A DNA stretch of 64,000 nt from Xanthostigma xanthostigma (GCA_963575645.1 OY754470.1:48205201-48269200), one strand, 5' to 3'. Shown: positions 11,006 through 23,185, numbered from the stretch's first letter. Numbers and translations: made by a program. The notes: a model not told the origin generated them from the letters alone.

Positions 11006-11692
11006 CGATGGCCAGTGCTGCGAATACAATATAGCACACCAAAGGCACTTGCATAACATGATTATATACCGGATGTTTTCATAGCTCTGTACCGCTGTCG
11101 TGTTTAATGTACATGTATTATTATTCTTTGATTTATTTTTAATTTATTATTCGGTCCGCATGTAGACAACACAGATTTTAAATTATAGACGTTCGACAAC
11201 AAAGCTCGTCAGCATGTATACTTGCAAAAAAATCGGAGATTTTATCATTAAATAAAAACGTAATGAAAAAAGGTAGAGTTTTGAAATTTTGAACATGCGT
11301 ATAAGTCCGGCGACAATGCATAAATACAATATGGCGGATGCCCCAAAACGACGGACCACCCTTTTTGTTACAACTTTCTTAACATGGGTATCAAATGAAA
11401 GAGTTTGCCAAGTGGAATACGATAAGCTATGTGACGTAATTGTAAACCCAATATGGCGGTCGTCGCATATCTGATCGAGGAAGTTTTCTATGCATATATG
11501 TTTCCGATGAGAATACATGATTTGATCGTTTTTAGAATTAAATATTCAATAATTTTTAATAATTTAGTCATAAATATAAGTGTGGATTGTGACTAATAAG
11601 CAATCGTAGACCTTACAACCCACACATTATAAGTTTTTTAGTAATAATTTTTTAGAAAACTTATTTACACAATCCAAAAAATACTTACATAG

Positions 11693-11926
11693 ACAATTTT
11701 TCAACAAGAGTCGATTGGAAGATCGTTTCTGAAGATCCTAGTTGCAGATTCCCACCTTCATCTGCGAGTTGATCTCAAAATTGTTGACCAAAGGACAGCA
11801 CCCAGCGTTGAATCTGCAACAATCAAATGTTTACATGAGATTACGGTGTTTGATACATTTCAATACAGCCAGGGAAAAAAATTAAATGATCGTCATAATA
11901 TTACACAAGACACAAAGAACGGTTAG
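11693..11926 (+). CDS. Conserved 77-codon ORF, left-arm copy (unknown; possible terminal exon)
   Basis: Opens after 'acttacatag' and runs in one frame to TAG at 11924. Core residues include FLKILVADSHLHLRVDLKIV and QRTAPSVESATIKCLHEI. The right-arm copy (20869-21102, minus) is also open over the same 77 codons, with only a few substitutions (for example HLRV/HTRV, DTFQ/DTLQ, LNDR/LNER). Retention of the frame in both copies suggests it was coding before the duplication. There is no start codon near its left end, so it would be an internal-to-terminal exon. The family is not recognised. Confidence 0.4.
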   Translation, partial: TIFQQESIGRSFLKILVADSHLHLRVDLKIVDQRTAPSVESATIKCLHEITVFDTFQYSQGKKLNDRHNITQDTKNG

Positions 11927-12977
11927 GCACTATTACTTGCGGATCATTTAGCATCATAAAATAGACTAGTGTTTGAAATGGGAGGTAACACCATTATTGT
12001 TTTGACCCGTCTGCAAAGAACATCAATGCCAGTTCAAAATTACTAATCCGGACTTCGTTAAATTTCCAATGAAAAAAGCTGTTTTTAAAATTTATTATGT
12101 ATAGGTCAAGTAGGTATAAAATATACAAAATATTTTCTAACTATGCTTGTGTTTGTCCTGAATCTGTTCACAGTCGAGTACTGTACTTTTTTTATCGGAC
12201 ACCGCGTATAGTATTTTATATTTAAAACCATTGTCTTTTGACACCGCCCACAGTAATAATAATAATAATTGTATTAGGATGGCAGGTCGCTTCCAGTGTT
12301 ACATAAATTCAGTGGCGTATGCAAAATATTTTTTGGTCGAATTAAAAAAAAAACTAAAATTTTCTATTTTCAATTTTATAATATAATAATTAATTATTTT
12401 CAAATTTTGAGTATATAATATCATCGATAGTATAATAAAAACGTTTAACTTATATATTACTTATTTTATTTTTAAAGTTTTAGTTTGCTTTAATGTACCT
12501 ATACTAGACTGTATAACAAGTGAACAAACAAACGGAACGTGAAGTTAAATGAAAACGTTTGAATTAAGTGAACGAAAAATAACAATTGAAGAGATATAAA
12601 TTTTTTTTACACATGAATAATAAGTATTCGAAATAACATTCTTAATACATTTTATGGGTCTGTCCTTTTTTTAAAATAATAATTCATGTTCTTTAGAATC
12701 AACAACGAGTTTATACAAAACACGAAACATGTTTCCATCTCAATTATATAGCCCTTAATGGTGCTGTTTTTTGTTGCTGTCTATGGAATATTTCTATTTT
12801 TGAGAGGCGTTTCCAAAAAAAAAAACACAAAACAAAACAGTCACTCCTGTTGAATATCGCCGTCTTTAATGACAATGCAGTGTTTCCAAAACTATTTATT
12901 TTCAGTTTCTGAAACCCGTGGATCTGTCTTTTTGAGCAGGCAACAATTGATCGTTTTAAAGACAGGTCTATACTCAC

Positions 12978-13010
12978 GGTAGTATTATCAGCTGGTGGGG
13001 GTACAGGACG
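12978..13010 (-). CDS. 33-nt proline-rich micro-exon, left-arm copy
   Basis: Minus strand: TTGCAG acceptor, eleven codons RPVPPPADNTT, then GTGAGT donor. The right-arm copy (19049-19081) encodes RPVPPPANNTT with the same splice sites. It is phase 0 at both ends, so it could precede the terminal exon at 10373-10432. This is a weak call because it is so short. Confidence 0.3.
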
Positions 13011-14544
13011 CTGCAATTATAAGAAGGCTTAGTAAACAAATAAATAAATTTACTGCAAAGGGATAAAAATTCAAAAAAAGCGTAAGCCAGAGAAAATGCG
13101 TTACAAATTTAAAAATTGTACATTTGTTCTTTATCGCCTGTTCTTTACCTTTCTACAAAAATCCAGATCGCAACGCCGCCATTCAACCACAGTGTCTAGG
13201 TCTGTCTATACGACCGTGATCTAAAGTTTTGTCCTAAAAGTCAAATTTAGAACGCTTACCAATATATACATATACTCGATTTTTGGGCGTCTACAATTGT
13301 GCAAAGCTTAGTATATTTGCCCAAAGTATACTATTTGCAGCTAGAACTTATAAGTTTAGCATTTCCGTTTGGATATATTTTTGTTTTGTTTTGCAAAATT
13401 GTCCCAAACACCTGTCAATCGAGTGAATTTCAGGGAAGAATGGTTTAGCTTTACAAGTCATATTTCAAAACTGTAAAATTACAGACATGACCTCTTGATT
13501 CAGGACTGCAGTATAGGCGCAGTATTCGATATTACGCAATCTCTAAAATACGTCTGTCAATAATATAAGCACAAAAGTATTAGGCGCTCAGCTAAATAAT
13601 AATTTTATACATAAACTAGCTTGTTACCCGCAACTTCATCTGCGTGGAATTTATGTTTGTAAGATTGGTATATTTGAATGTATGCTATTAGCAGTCAGAA
13701 CTTTTAAGCATAACATTTCAGAGATAAAGTCGCTCAAATGTTGCGTCGGTGTTTAAACACACTTCAAATGGCCACCTTTCCTTAGTCTTAGGTTTTTTTT
13801 TGGACAATTTTGGAAAATCTTTCTGAACCGATTCAAATTCGGGAGACTTATAGAGAACTAGCTGCTGTTACCCCTGCGGCTTCGTCCACAATTGAGATGA
13901 AACACAATAGCAAGAACATAGTAGTGGCTGTATGCGTTGTCCGTCAGTATAAGTCGTTAAAGTAGATTAGCCCTGATAAATTTTCAAAAATCCTTTTGAA
14001 TGCTCACTTACGCCATATAGGGGCGACTTCTATGCAAAATTGCATGCTTCTAGAATCTAATCGGTTTAGACTGGGCGTTATTAACATATACATTACTCAT
14101 AACATATACTCTAACATTGACTTAGAGTTTTAACCAAGTAGGTTTATAACCCCCTTAGGGGATGAATTACCAAAATCATTTCCGAGTACACAGCTACGTT
14201 AAATAAAGAACCCTTGTGTAAAATTTCATGCATTTAGACCTATTGGTTTCGGCAGTGCGTCTGTCAACCGACGGTTTATTAAGAAAAAGTGAAAAAAGGA
14301 TTTTTATTGCAAATTTTCTATACAGAAACGTAAATATCAGAAATTTGCTATCCAGCTCCCAGAAGCGCTAAGAGGTATTTTTATAACGAATAGAATAAGA
14401 CAAAACATAGTTGCATAATAGTTTTTATACTCACACCAAAATAAATAGCGAATAAAGCAAGACGACAGACTTGTTATCTAATGATTAATGAATTATGTTT
14501 TTAATATTTTAACCCCTTCCACAGTCAGGGCCGGACTAGTCCAT

Positions 14545-14840
14545 TTGGTCTTTTTGAAATCTGAAAAATAGTTGAAAAAAATTGGTTGTCTGAAAAGTCG
14601 GTTTACGGACGATAGTTTTACGTGATAACGTCATAAAGAAACATTGATGAACTCTCTGACGTCACGCGAGAAGAGAGAGAAATGCGTACAAGCCGACGCT
14701 TGGGCCGATCGTGCCTCTCTATCGCTTATACCGCGCTCTCGCTTGCACGCTCAGGCTCAGACGGAACGTGACACTTTTTCGTGCGTGCTGCCGGTGTTTC
14801 ATCAATTTATAAGACGTTATCACGTCAAAAGTTAATTCAA
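14545..14840. mobile_element. TIR element with TTTTACGTGATAACG ends (left arm)
   Basis: TTTTACGTGATAACGT at about 14620 is mirrored by 'cgttatcacgtcaaaa' at about 14816-14831. The interior is GC-rich and holds TGACGTCA at 14657-14664. Relatives lie at 17310-17470 (internally deleted) and 42914-43200. Confidence 0.6.
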
Positions 14841-15616
14841 ATATTTCTTTTTTTGTGTATAAAAGGAATTATTATAAATTATAGGAAAAATTAGTTTTTA
14901 TTAAAATGAAACATATAACAACACATTTTCTTTAGATTTTAGAATAACCATATAAAAAGCAACATTTCATTTATTTGTTGTCCAACAGCAAAGTAAACTA
15001 TATTGTTTATACAAATCAGTTCAAAATAGACAGGTTGACCGGGTCCTTCTAAAAACCGAGCCCTATAGCCATTTGTCTCGTTTGTCTATAAAATAATCCG
15101 GCCCTGCCATATTATTACCTATTGTGTAATAGTTTTGAAATTCGACTTTGACAAAGTATAAACAAGCAAGTATAATAAATAATAATTAATCATTAATTTG
15201 GTACCAAAACAGTTTTTTTTTTGTATTATTGCAGATATTTTAAATTTAAAGTTGAGATAATAACATCAAAATATATAATACACTTCAGGGTTAAATCTAT
15301 TTAATTTAAATAGATATTATGCATGCATAATAAAGCATGATAAGAAACAAAAGAGTAATTAATTGTTTCAGCTTTTCAAGGCTAAATATTTCAAAAATGT
15401 AAGATTAGACATGACCTCTTAATTTGGTACTGTAGTATACGCAGTATTCGACATTACGCAAGCTTTAAAAATTCGTCAGTCAATAATATAAACAAAAATG
15501 TATCAGGCGCCGCAGACTATCAGAAAAAATAATAATTTTATACATATAAACTAGCTCTTACCCGCGACTTCGTCTGCATGGAATTTATGTTTGTAAGCTT
15601 GGTATATTTGAATGGA

Positions 15617-15637
15617 TATAATATATATATATATATA
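15617..15637. repeat. (AT)n microsatellite
   Basis: About ten AT units next to 'tacaaatctttgattgacgt', the wording that also begins the 43375 palindrome. Confidence 0.85.
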
Positions 15638-15639
15638 CA

Positions 15640-15800
15640 AATCTTTGATTGACGTCTGAATAGAACTCTTCAAATAAATAAAATTGTCGACCAATTTTTT
15701 TTTCAGATCATATATTTACAAAAATTATATAAAAATATAAATCAAAGTAACAAAGGATGACGTTTCGATCCGGCTTTGGATCTTCTTCAGAAAAATCTAA
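15640..15800 (-). mobile_element. Penelope-like terminal fragment with hammerhead-like core
   Basis: On the minus strand 15790-15763 reads CTGAAGA, GATCC-loop-GGATC, GAAA. That is the conserved hammerhead order CUGANGA, stem II, GAAA with a perfectly paired stem II. The flanking 'gacgtctgaatagaactctt' and 'aaattgtcgaccaattttt' blocks match the palindrome at 43375-43800. Penelope-like retroelements are known to carry hammerhead motifs in their terminal repeats. The cleavage site was not resolved by eye. Confidence 0.6.
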
Positions 15801-18800
15801 AAAATATAAAAATTAATTAGTACTAAGTTATTTATTTTCTAATAGAATGCACGAATGATAATGTTAGAATTCTAATTCTAAGTGCTCTGTCAAGGTCATA
15901 GGGGCGCCATTATCCTAATATGCTTAAAGCCTACAATTGGTTAAAGACGGTCCTGCCCGGAAGTCTGTATTTAATACCGTTTCGGAGATACAGACGTTCA
16001 AATGTTGCTTCGATGTTTAAACACACTTCAAATGCCACATTTTTTTATTTGGGGTGTCATTTCCGGTTAGTATACTGTATAATCCGTGTGGACCTAAAAA
16101 GCGAGTTATTGGAAAATGTCAAAAATTGACTAAAAGTGAGAAAGTTTCCTCATCGCAGGTTTTTTTTGGATAATTTTGGAAAACCTCTCGGAACCGCTTC
16201 AAATTTGGTATAGACTTATTGAGAACTAGCTGCTGTTACCCCCGCGGCTTCGCCCGCGATTGAGATGAAACACAATAGCAACAACGTGGTTGTGCGTTGT
16301 CCCCTCAGTATAAGTCAGTGTTAAAGTAGATTAACTTAACCCCCTAAGGGAATGAATTTTCAAAAATTATTTCCAGTACACAGCTACGTTAAATAAAGAA
16401 CCCCTGTGTAAAAGTTCTTGCATTTAGACCTATTGGTTTCGGCAGTGCGTTGTCTGTCAGCATTTAGTTATTAAGAAAAAGTGAAAAAAGGAACCATATT
16501 GCAAATAATTTCTATACAGAAACGTAAATATCAGAAATTTGCTATCCAGCTCCCAGAAACGTTAAGAGGTATTTTTATAATGAATGAAATAAGACAAAAC
16601 ATGTTGCATAATGCATAATAGTTTTTATACTCACACCACAATAAATAGCGAATAAAGCAAGACGAGTGACGACAGACTTGTTAATATGTTATCTAATGAA
16701 TTATACTTTTAAAATTTTAACCCCTTCCACAGTCAGGGCCAGACTAATCCATTTTGGTCTTTTTGAAATCTGAAAAGTAGTTGAAAAAAAGTAAATTCAA
16801 ATTTTTTTATTTGAGTGTATAAAAAAAATTCTAAATAACCGGAAAAATTAGTTTTTAATAAAGTGAAACATAACAACACATTTTCTTTAGATTTTAGAAT
16901 AACCATATAAAAAGCAACATTTTATATATTTGTTTATTATACACTACAGTTGTCCAACAGCAAAGTAAACTATATTGTTTACAAATCAGTTCAAAATAGA
17001 CAGTTTGACCGGGTCCTTCAAAAAACCGGGCCCTAGACATTTGTCTAATTTGGATTATTTTATAGACAAACGAGACAAATGGCTAGGGCCCGGTTTTTAG
17101 AAGGACCCGGTCAACCTGTCTATTTTGAACTGATTTGTAAACAATATAGTTTACTTTGCTGTTGGACAACTGTGTATAATAAACAAATATACAAAATGTT
17201 GCTTTTTATATGGTTATTCTAAAATCTAATGAAAATATGTTGTTATGTTTCATTTTATTAAAAACTAATTTTTCCGATAATTTATAATAATTCCTTTTAT
17301 ACACAAAAAAAAGAAATATTTGAATTAGCTTTTGACGTGATAACGTCTTATAAATTGATGAAACACCGGCTTGTACGCATTTCTCTCTCTTCTCGCGTGA
17401 CGTCAGAAAGTTCATCAATGTTTCTTTACGACGTTATCACGTAAAACTATCGTCCGTAAACCGACTTTACAGACAACCAATTTTTTTTCAACTATTTTTC
17501 AAATTTCAAAAAGACCAAATGGACTAGTCTGGCCCTGACTGTGGAAGGGGTTAAAATATTAAAAACATAATTCATTAATCATTAGATAACAAGTCTGTCG
17601 TCTTGCTTTATTCGCTATTTATTTTGGTGTGAGTATAAAAAATATTATGCAACTATGTTTTGTCTTATTCTATTCGTTATAAAAATACCTCTTAGCGCTT
17701 CTGGGAGCTGGATAGCAAATTTCTGATATTTACGTTTCTGTATAGAAAATTTGCAATAAAAATCCTTTTTTTTCACTTTTTCTTAATAAACCGTCGGTTG
17801 ACAGACGCACTGCCGAAACCAATAGGTCTAAATGCATGAAATTTTACACAAGGGTTCTTTATTTAACGTAGCTGTGTACTCGGAAATGATTTTGGTAATT
17901 CATCCCCTAAGGGGGTTATAAACCTACTTGGTTAAAACTCTAAGTCAATGTTAGAGTATATGTTATGAGTAATGTATATGTTAATAACGCCCAGTCTAAA
18001 CCGATTAGATTCTAGAAGCATGCAATTTTGCATAGAAGTCGCCCCTATATGGCGTAAGTGAGCATTCAAAAGGATTTTTGAAAATTTATCAGGGCTAATC
18101 TACTTTAACGACTTATACTGACGGACAACGCATACAGCCACTACTATGTTCTTGCTATTGTGTTTCATCTCAATTGTGGACGAAGCCGCAGGGGTAACAG
18201 CAGCTAGATCTCTATAAGTCTCCCGAATTTGAATCGGTTCAGAAAGATTTTCCAAAATTGTCCAAAAAAAAACCTAAGACTAAGGAAAGGTGGCCATTTG
18301 AAGTGTGTTTAAACACCGACGCAACATTTGAGCGTCTTTATCTCTGAAATGTTATGCTTAAAAGTTCTGACTGCTAATAGCATACATTCAAATATACCAA
18401 TCTTACAAACATAAATTCCACGCAGATGAAGTCGCGGGTAACAAGCTAGTTTATGTATAAAATTATTATTTAGCTGAGCGCCTAATACTTTTGTGCTTAT
18501 ATTATTGACAGACGTATTTTAGAGATTGCGTAATATCGAATACTGCGCCTATACTGCAGTCCTGAATCAAGAGGTCATGTCTGTAATTTTACAGTTTTGA
18601 AATATGACTTGTAAAGCTAAACCATTCTTCCCTGAAATTCACTCGATTGACAGGTGTTTGGGACAATTTTGCAAAACAAAACAAAAATATATCCAAACGG
18701 AAATGCTAAACTTATAAGTTCTAGCTGCAAATAGTATACTTTGGGCAAATATACTAAGCTTTGCACAATTGTAGACGCCCAAAAATCGAGTATATGTATA

Positions 18801-19048
18801 TATTGGTAAGCGTTCTAAATTTGACTTTTAGGACAAAACTTTAGATCACGGTCGTATAGACAGACCTAGACACTGTGGTTGAATGGCGGCGTTGCGATCT
18901 GGATTTTTGTAGAAAGGTAAAGAACAGGCGATAAAGAACAAATGTACAATTTTTAAATTTGTAACGCATTTTCTTACGCTTTTTTTGAATTTTGATCCCT
19001 TTGCAGTAAATTTATTTATTTGTTTACTAAGCCTTCTTATAATTGCAG

Positions 19049-19081
19049 CGTCCTGTACCCCCACCAGCTAATAATACTACC
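19049..19081 (+). CDS. 33-nt proline-rich micro-exon, right-arm copy
   Basis: AATTGCAG acceptor, RPVPPPANNTT, GTGAGT donor, as in the left-arm copy at 12978-13010. One residue differs (N for D). The frame also stays open past the donor as far as 19276, so the segment may not be an exon at all. Confidence 0.3.
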
Positions 19082-20059
19082 GTGAGTATAGACCTGTCTT
19101 TAAAACGATCAATTGTTGCCTGCTCAAAAAGACAGATTCACGAGGTTCAGAAACTGAAAATAAACAGTTTTGGAAACACTGTATTGTCATTAAAGACGGC
19201 GATATTCAACGGGAGTGACTGTTTTGTTTTGTGTTTTTTTTTGGAAACGCCTCTCAAAAATAGAAATATTCCATAGACAGCAACAAAAAACAGCACCATT
19301 AAGGGCTATATAAATGAGATGGAAACATGTTTCGTGTTTTGTATAAACTCGTTGTTGATTCTAAAGAACATGAATTATTATTTTAAAAAAAGGACAGACC
19401 CATAAAATGTATTAAGAATGTTATTTCGAATATTATTCATGTGTAATAAAATTTTATATCTCTTCAATTGTTATTTTTCGTTCACTTAATTCAAACGTTT
19501 TCATTTAACTTCACGTTCCGTTTGTTTGTTCACTTGTTATACAGTATAATAGGTACATTAAAGCACACTAAAACTTTAAAAATAAAATAAGTAATATATA
19601 AGTTAAACGTTTTTATTATACTATCGATGATATTATATACTCAAAAATTGAAAATAATTAATTATTATATTATAAAACTCAAAATATAAAACTTATTTTT
19701 TTTTTTTAAACGACAAAAAAATATTTTGTATACGCCACTGAATTTATGTAACACTGGAAGCGACCTGCCATCCTAATACAATTATTATTTTTATTGTGGG
19801 CGGTGTCAAAAGACAATGGTTTTAAATATGAAATACTATACGCGGTGTCCGATAAAAAAAGTACAGTACTCGACTGTGAACAGATTCAGGACAAACACAA
19901 GCATAGTTAGAAAATATTTAGTATATTTTATACCTACATGACCTATACATAATAAATTTTAAAAACAGCTTTTTCATTGGATTAGTAATTTTGAACTGGC
20001 ATTGATGTTCTTTGCAGACGGGTCAAAACAATTGGTGTTACCTTCCATTTCAAACACTA

Positions 20060-20828
20060 TAGTCTTTTTTAAACGCTTTATATTAGTTTGGGTTGTAACT
20101 ATGTATGTAACTAACTATGTATGTATGTCCGTAACGGAATCTTTGAGCATAATTTTCACCAATTTCCCGAAGTCTGATCAATTTGAAACTTTGCATACGT
20201 ATCAAGGACCGATGACAATGCAATAATTTGATAACAGTTTCCCATTATCCTTATTAGGACCCCCAGGATTAATAAATTCTTTTAAATCTTTGAGCATAAT
20301 TTTCACCAATTTCCCGAAGTCTGATTAATTTGAAACTTTGCATACGTATCAAGGACCGATGACAATGCAATAATTTGATAACAGTTTCCCATTATCCTTA
20401 TTAGGACCCCCAGGATTAATAAATTCTTTTATAGATCCTCTGTAGTAAACGCTTTATTTTCACCAATTTCCCGAAGTCTGATTAATTTGAAACTTTGCAT
20501 ACGTATCAAGGACCGATGACAATGCAATAATTTGATAACAGTTTCCCATTATCCTTATTAGGACCCCCAGGATTAATAAATTCTTTTATAGATCCTCAAA
20601 CTAAAAAAGTGAAAAATAAAATATAGTTTAAAAAAAACTAAAAAACACGCTTTATATCGGACTAAAAAGTAAAAAATAATTGTTTTAAAATAAGCTTAAA
20701 AAGCGTGGGGCGCTTTGTTCCACATTTTCGTACATCGAGCGCCCAACGCTTTTTAAGCTTATTTTAAAACAATTATTTTTTACTTTTTAGTCCGATATAA
20801 AGCGTGTTTTTTAGTTTTTTTTAAACTA
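20060..20828. mobile_element. Insertion of about 770 bp present only in the right arm
   Basis: The left arm has an uninterrupted site (complement of 11950-11990, 'aaacactagtctattttatg'). The right arm has this block split by 770 bp. The ends look like imperfect inverted repeats ('ttaaacgctttatat' at left; the complement of 'atataaagcgtgttttttag' at right). Inside are three tandem repeats (20141-20595) and a large hairpin (20614-20836). Confidence 0.8.
20141..20595. repeat. Three tandem copies, 147-157-bp unit
   Basis: 'caccaatttcccgaagtctg' starts at 20157, 20304 and 20461. Each unit ends with 'ggacccccaggattaataaa'. The ORF at 20002-20226 is a translation of this array. Confidence 0.9.
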
Positions 20829-20836
20829 TATTTTAT
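20614..20836. repeat. Long hairpin, arms about 100 bp
   Basis: Arms are about 20614-20710 and 20740-20836. The stem includes 'ctaaaaagtaaaaaataatt', shared with the hairpin at 49976-50184, so the two are related foldback elements. Confidence 0.85.
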
Positions 20837-20868
20837 TATGATGCTAAATGATCCGCAAGTAATAGTGC

Positions 20869-21102
20869 CTAACCGTTCTTTGTGTCTTGTGTAATATTAT
20901 GACGTTCATTTAATTTTTTTCCCTGACTGTATTGCAATGTATCAAACACCGTAATCTCATGTAAACATTTGATTGTTGCAGATTCAACGCTGGGTGCTGT
21001 CCTTTGGTCAACAATTTTGAGATCAACTCGCGTATGAAGGTGGGAATCTGCGACTAGGATCTTCAGAAACAATCTTCCAATCGACTCTTGTTGAAAAATT
21101 GT
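20869..21102 (-). CDS. Conserved 77-codon ORF, right-arm copy
   Basis: Mirror of 11693-11926. It is open from just after 'acatag' to a TAG stop, with residues such as DSHLHTRVDLKIVDQRTAPS. The few differences between copies include several amino-acid changes but no stop or frameshift. The plus strand here also shows a TTGTTGCAG/GTAAGT pair, but every plus frame between those sites is closed. Confidence 0.4.
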   Translation of the reverse strand, partial: TIFQQESIGRLFLKILVADSHLHTRVDLKIVDQRTAPSVESATIKCLHEITVFDTLQYSQGKKLNERHNITQDTKNG

Positions 21103-22359
21103 CTATGTAAGTATTTTTTGGATTGTCTAAATAAGTTATCTAAAAAATTATTACTAAAAAACTTATAATGTGTGGGTTGTAAGGTCTACGATTGCTTATT
21201 AGTCACAATCCACACTTATATTTATGACTAAATTATTAAAAATTATTGAATATTTAATTCTAAAAACGATCAAATCATGTATTCTCATCGGAAACATATA
21301 TGCATAGAAAACTTCAACTCAATCAGATATGCGACGATCGCCATATTGGGTTTACAATTACGTCACATAGCTTATCGTATTCCACTTGTCAAACTCTTTC
21401 ATTTTATACCCATGTTAAGAAAGTTGTAACAAAAAGGGTGGTCCGTCGTTTTGGGGCATCCGCCATATTGTATTTATGCATTGTGACCGGACTTATACGC
21501 ATGTTAAAAATTTCAAAACTCTACCTTTTTTCATTACGTAAAAATTTAATGATAAAATCTCCGATTTTTTTGCAAGTATACATGCTGACTAGCTTTGTTG
21601 TCGAACGTCTATAATTTAAAATCTGTGTTGTCTACATGCGGACCGAATAATAAATTAAAAATAAATCCAAGAATAATAATACATGTACATTAAACACGAC
21701 AGCGGTACAGAGCTATGAAAACATCCGGTATATAATCATGTTATGCAAGTGCCTTTGGTGTGCTATATTGTATTCGCAGCACTGGCCATCGATACCTCTT
21801 CATACTTCTGGGAGCTGAATAGCAAATTTTTGATTTTTAGATTTGTAGAGAATTTATACGGTTTAATGAATAAAAATACCTCTTTTAACTTCTGGGAGCT
21901 GAATAGCAAATTTTTGATTTTTAGTTGTAGAGAAATTATAGGATTATTCTGCAGATTTTTAATGAATAAAAAATACCTCTTGATACATCTGGGAGCTGAA
22001 TAGCAAATTTTTGATTTTTAGGTTTGTAGAGAAATTGTACGATTTTTCTAAGTAAAACGTAAAGAAATTAAGATGAGCATATTGTAATGTAAATAGACGC
22101 TCGACAACGGAGGCTCAGCGTCTTATAGACGCTCGATAACGGTCTAGCGTCTTACAGATGTTCTACCAATAGGACTGGTATTTTAGGGCCTAGGCCGCCC
22201 TAAAGATGTTTTATATATTATGGACGCTGTACAGCGATAAAGGCTTCAATTGAAATGTAATAATTGAGATAATTAAAGCGTCCACAATTTACAAGATTGG
22301 ATACAATGTATGCGCATTTTGTAATCGTGAAAAAATAACTTTTTCTTTTTTTGTTACAG

Positions 22360-22419
22360 GATACTACGATCGTGACTTGGCGACCCCCAACCCCTCTGGA
22401 GCTGCCTGCATCAAGTTGA
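22360..22419 (+). CDS. Proline-rich terminal exon, right-arm copy
   Basis: TTTGTTACAG acceptor, then DTTIVTWRPPTPLELPASS and a TGA stop at 22417-22419, identical in residues to the left-arm copy. AATAAA occurs about 95 bp later ('gaaaaataaatac'). A signal-peptide-like start (MQVPLVCYIVFAALA) lies upstream at 21743, but no donor linking the two was found. Confidence 0.35.
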   Translation, partial: DTTIVTWRPPTPLELPASS

Positions 22420-23185
22420 AGTCAAAAAATATTATTTTAATTATTACTTCTTATATTGTACCCTTATTATTGTATATGTGTTAATGATTGTAAGGGAAAA
22501 AGGATTGTGAAAAATAAATACAAATTAACTAAAAACAAATATTTTTATTTATAAAATATAGTGTAAATAAGGTAGATAGATTATACATACGTCCACGACC
22601 ACGGCCACAGCCATCGTCCATCGCCATCGCGTTAAATTTGAAAAATATTTTTCCGGTTACACAGACAAATTCTTAAAAAAAATTGGAATTTTAGTATCTG
22701 GGCAAGCAGTAGACCGAAATTGAAATGTACCCGATGCGTATTCCAGACTTTTCATAGAGGCACTTAGAACGGGTGTATCTTCGAAACGGTAAGTGATACG
22801 AAGCAACGGAGGGGCTTGGCGACTTCAGCGAGTCATTTTCCATAAGCCTACCGAATTTGAATCGGATCCGAGAGGTGTCCAAAACTGTCTTAAAAAAATC
22901 ACAAAATAACTAAGGCTATACTATGGGAAAAATCTCATTTTTAGTCGATTTTCGACTTTTTCTAATAACTCGCTTTTCGTGTCCAGACGGCTTATACTAA
23001 CAGGAAATGACACTCCAAATCAAAATATAAGCTCAACTTTAGGTCCTGTGGGCTTTTGTAGTGAATTTAAATGTAGAAGAAACATTTAAACGTCTATATC
23101 TCCGAAACGGTATTAGATACAGACCTCTGTTTGCGCTCATTGAATTCAGCGTGTCGTTTTCTATCAGTAGACCGAATTTGAAATG

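Larger units (their letters stand above)
9153..15099 (+). repeat. Left arm of inverted segmental duplication
   Basis: Read forward it matches the reverse complement of 17052-23185 almost base for base. Paired landmarks: 10373-10432 with 22360-22419; 10827-11054 with 21743-22003; 11693-11926 with 20869-21102; 12978-13010 with 19049-19081. The inner edge is where 'ctataaaataatcc' stops matching (15099). The outer edge is at 'catttcaaattcgg' (9153). It carries an extra tandem copy of about 460 bp at its outer end (9153-9615 against 9612-10080). Confidence 0.93.
15100..17051. repeat. Spacer between the inverted arms
   Basis: About 1.95 kb. It is itself repetitive: 16230-17040 is a diverged direct copy of roughly 13850-15060, including the 'ctagctgctgttacccccgc' LINE-tail wording and the block around 'aggttgaccgggtccttc'. 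It also holds an AT microsatellite (15617-15637) and a Penelope-type fragment (15640-15800). Confidence 0.75.
17052..23185 (-). repeat. Right arm of inverted segmental duplication
   Basis: Reverse-complement match to 9153-15099. Relative to the left arm it lacks about 110 bp between 'acaagccg' and 'ccggtgtttcatc' (near 17370) and carries an insertion of about 770 bp at 20060-20828. Removing the arm-specific events leaves about 5.5 kb on each side. Confidence 0.93.

Noticed and set aside
10827..11054. 75-residue ORF with signal-peptide-like start, mirrored at 21743-22003
   Set aside because: Most of it is read through the 84-98-bp tandem repeat (WELNSKFLIF twice). Only the start is interesting, and it is mentioned in a finding.
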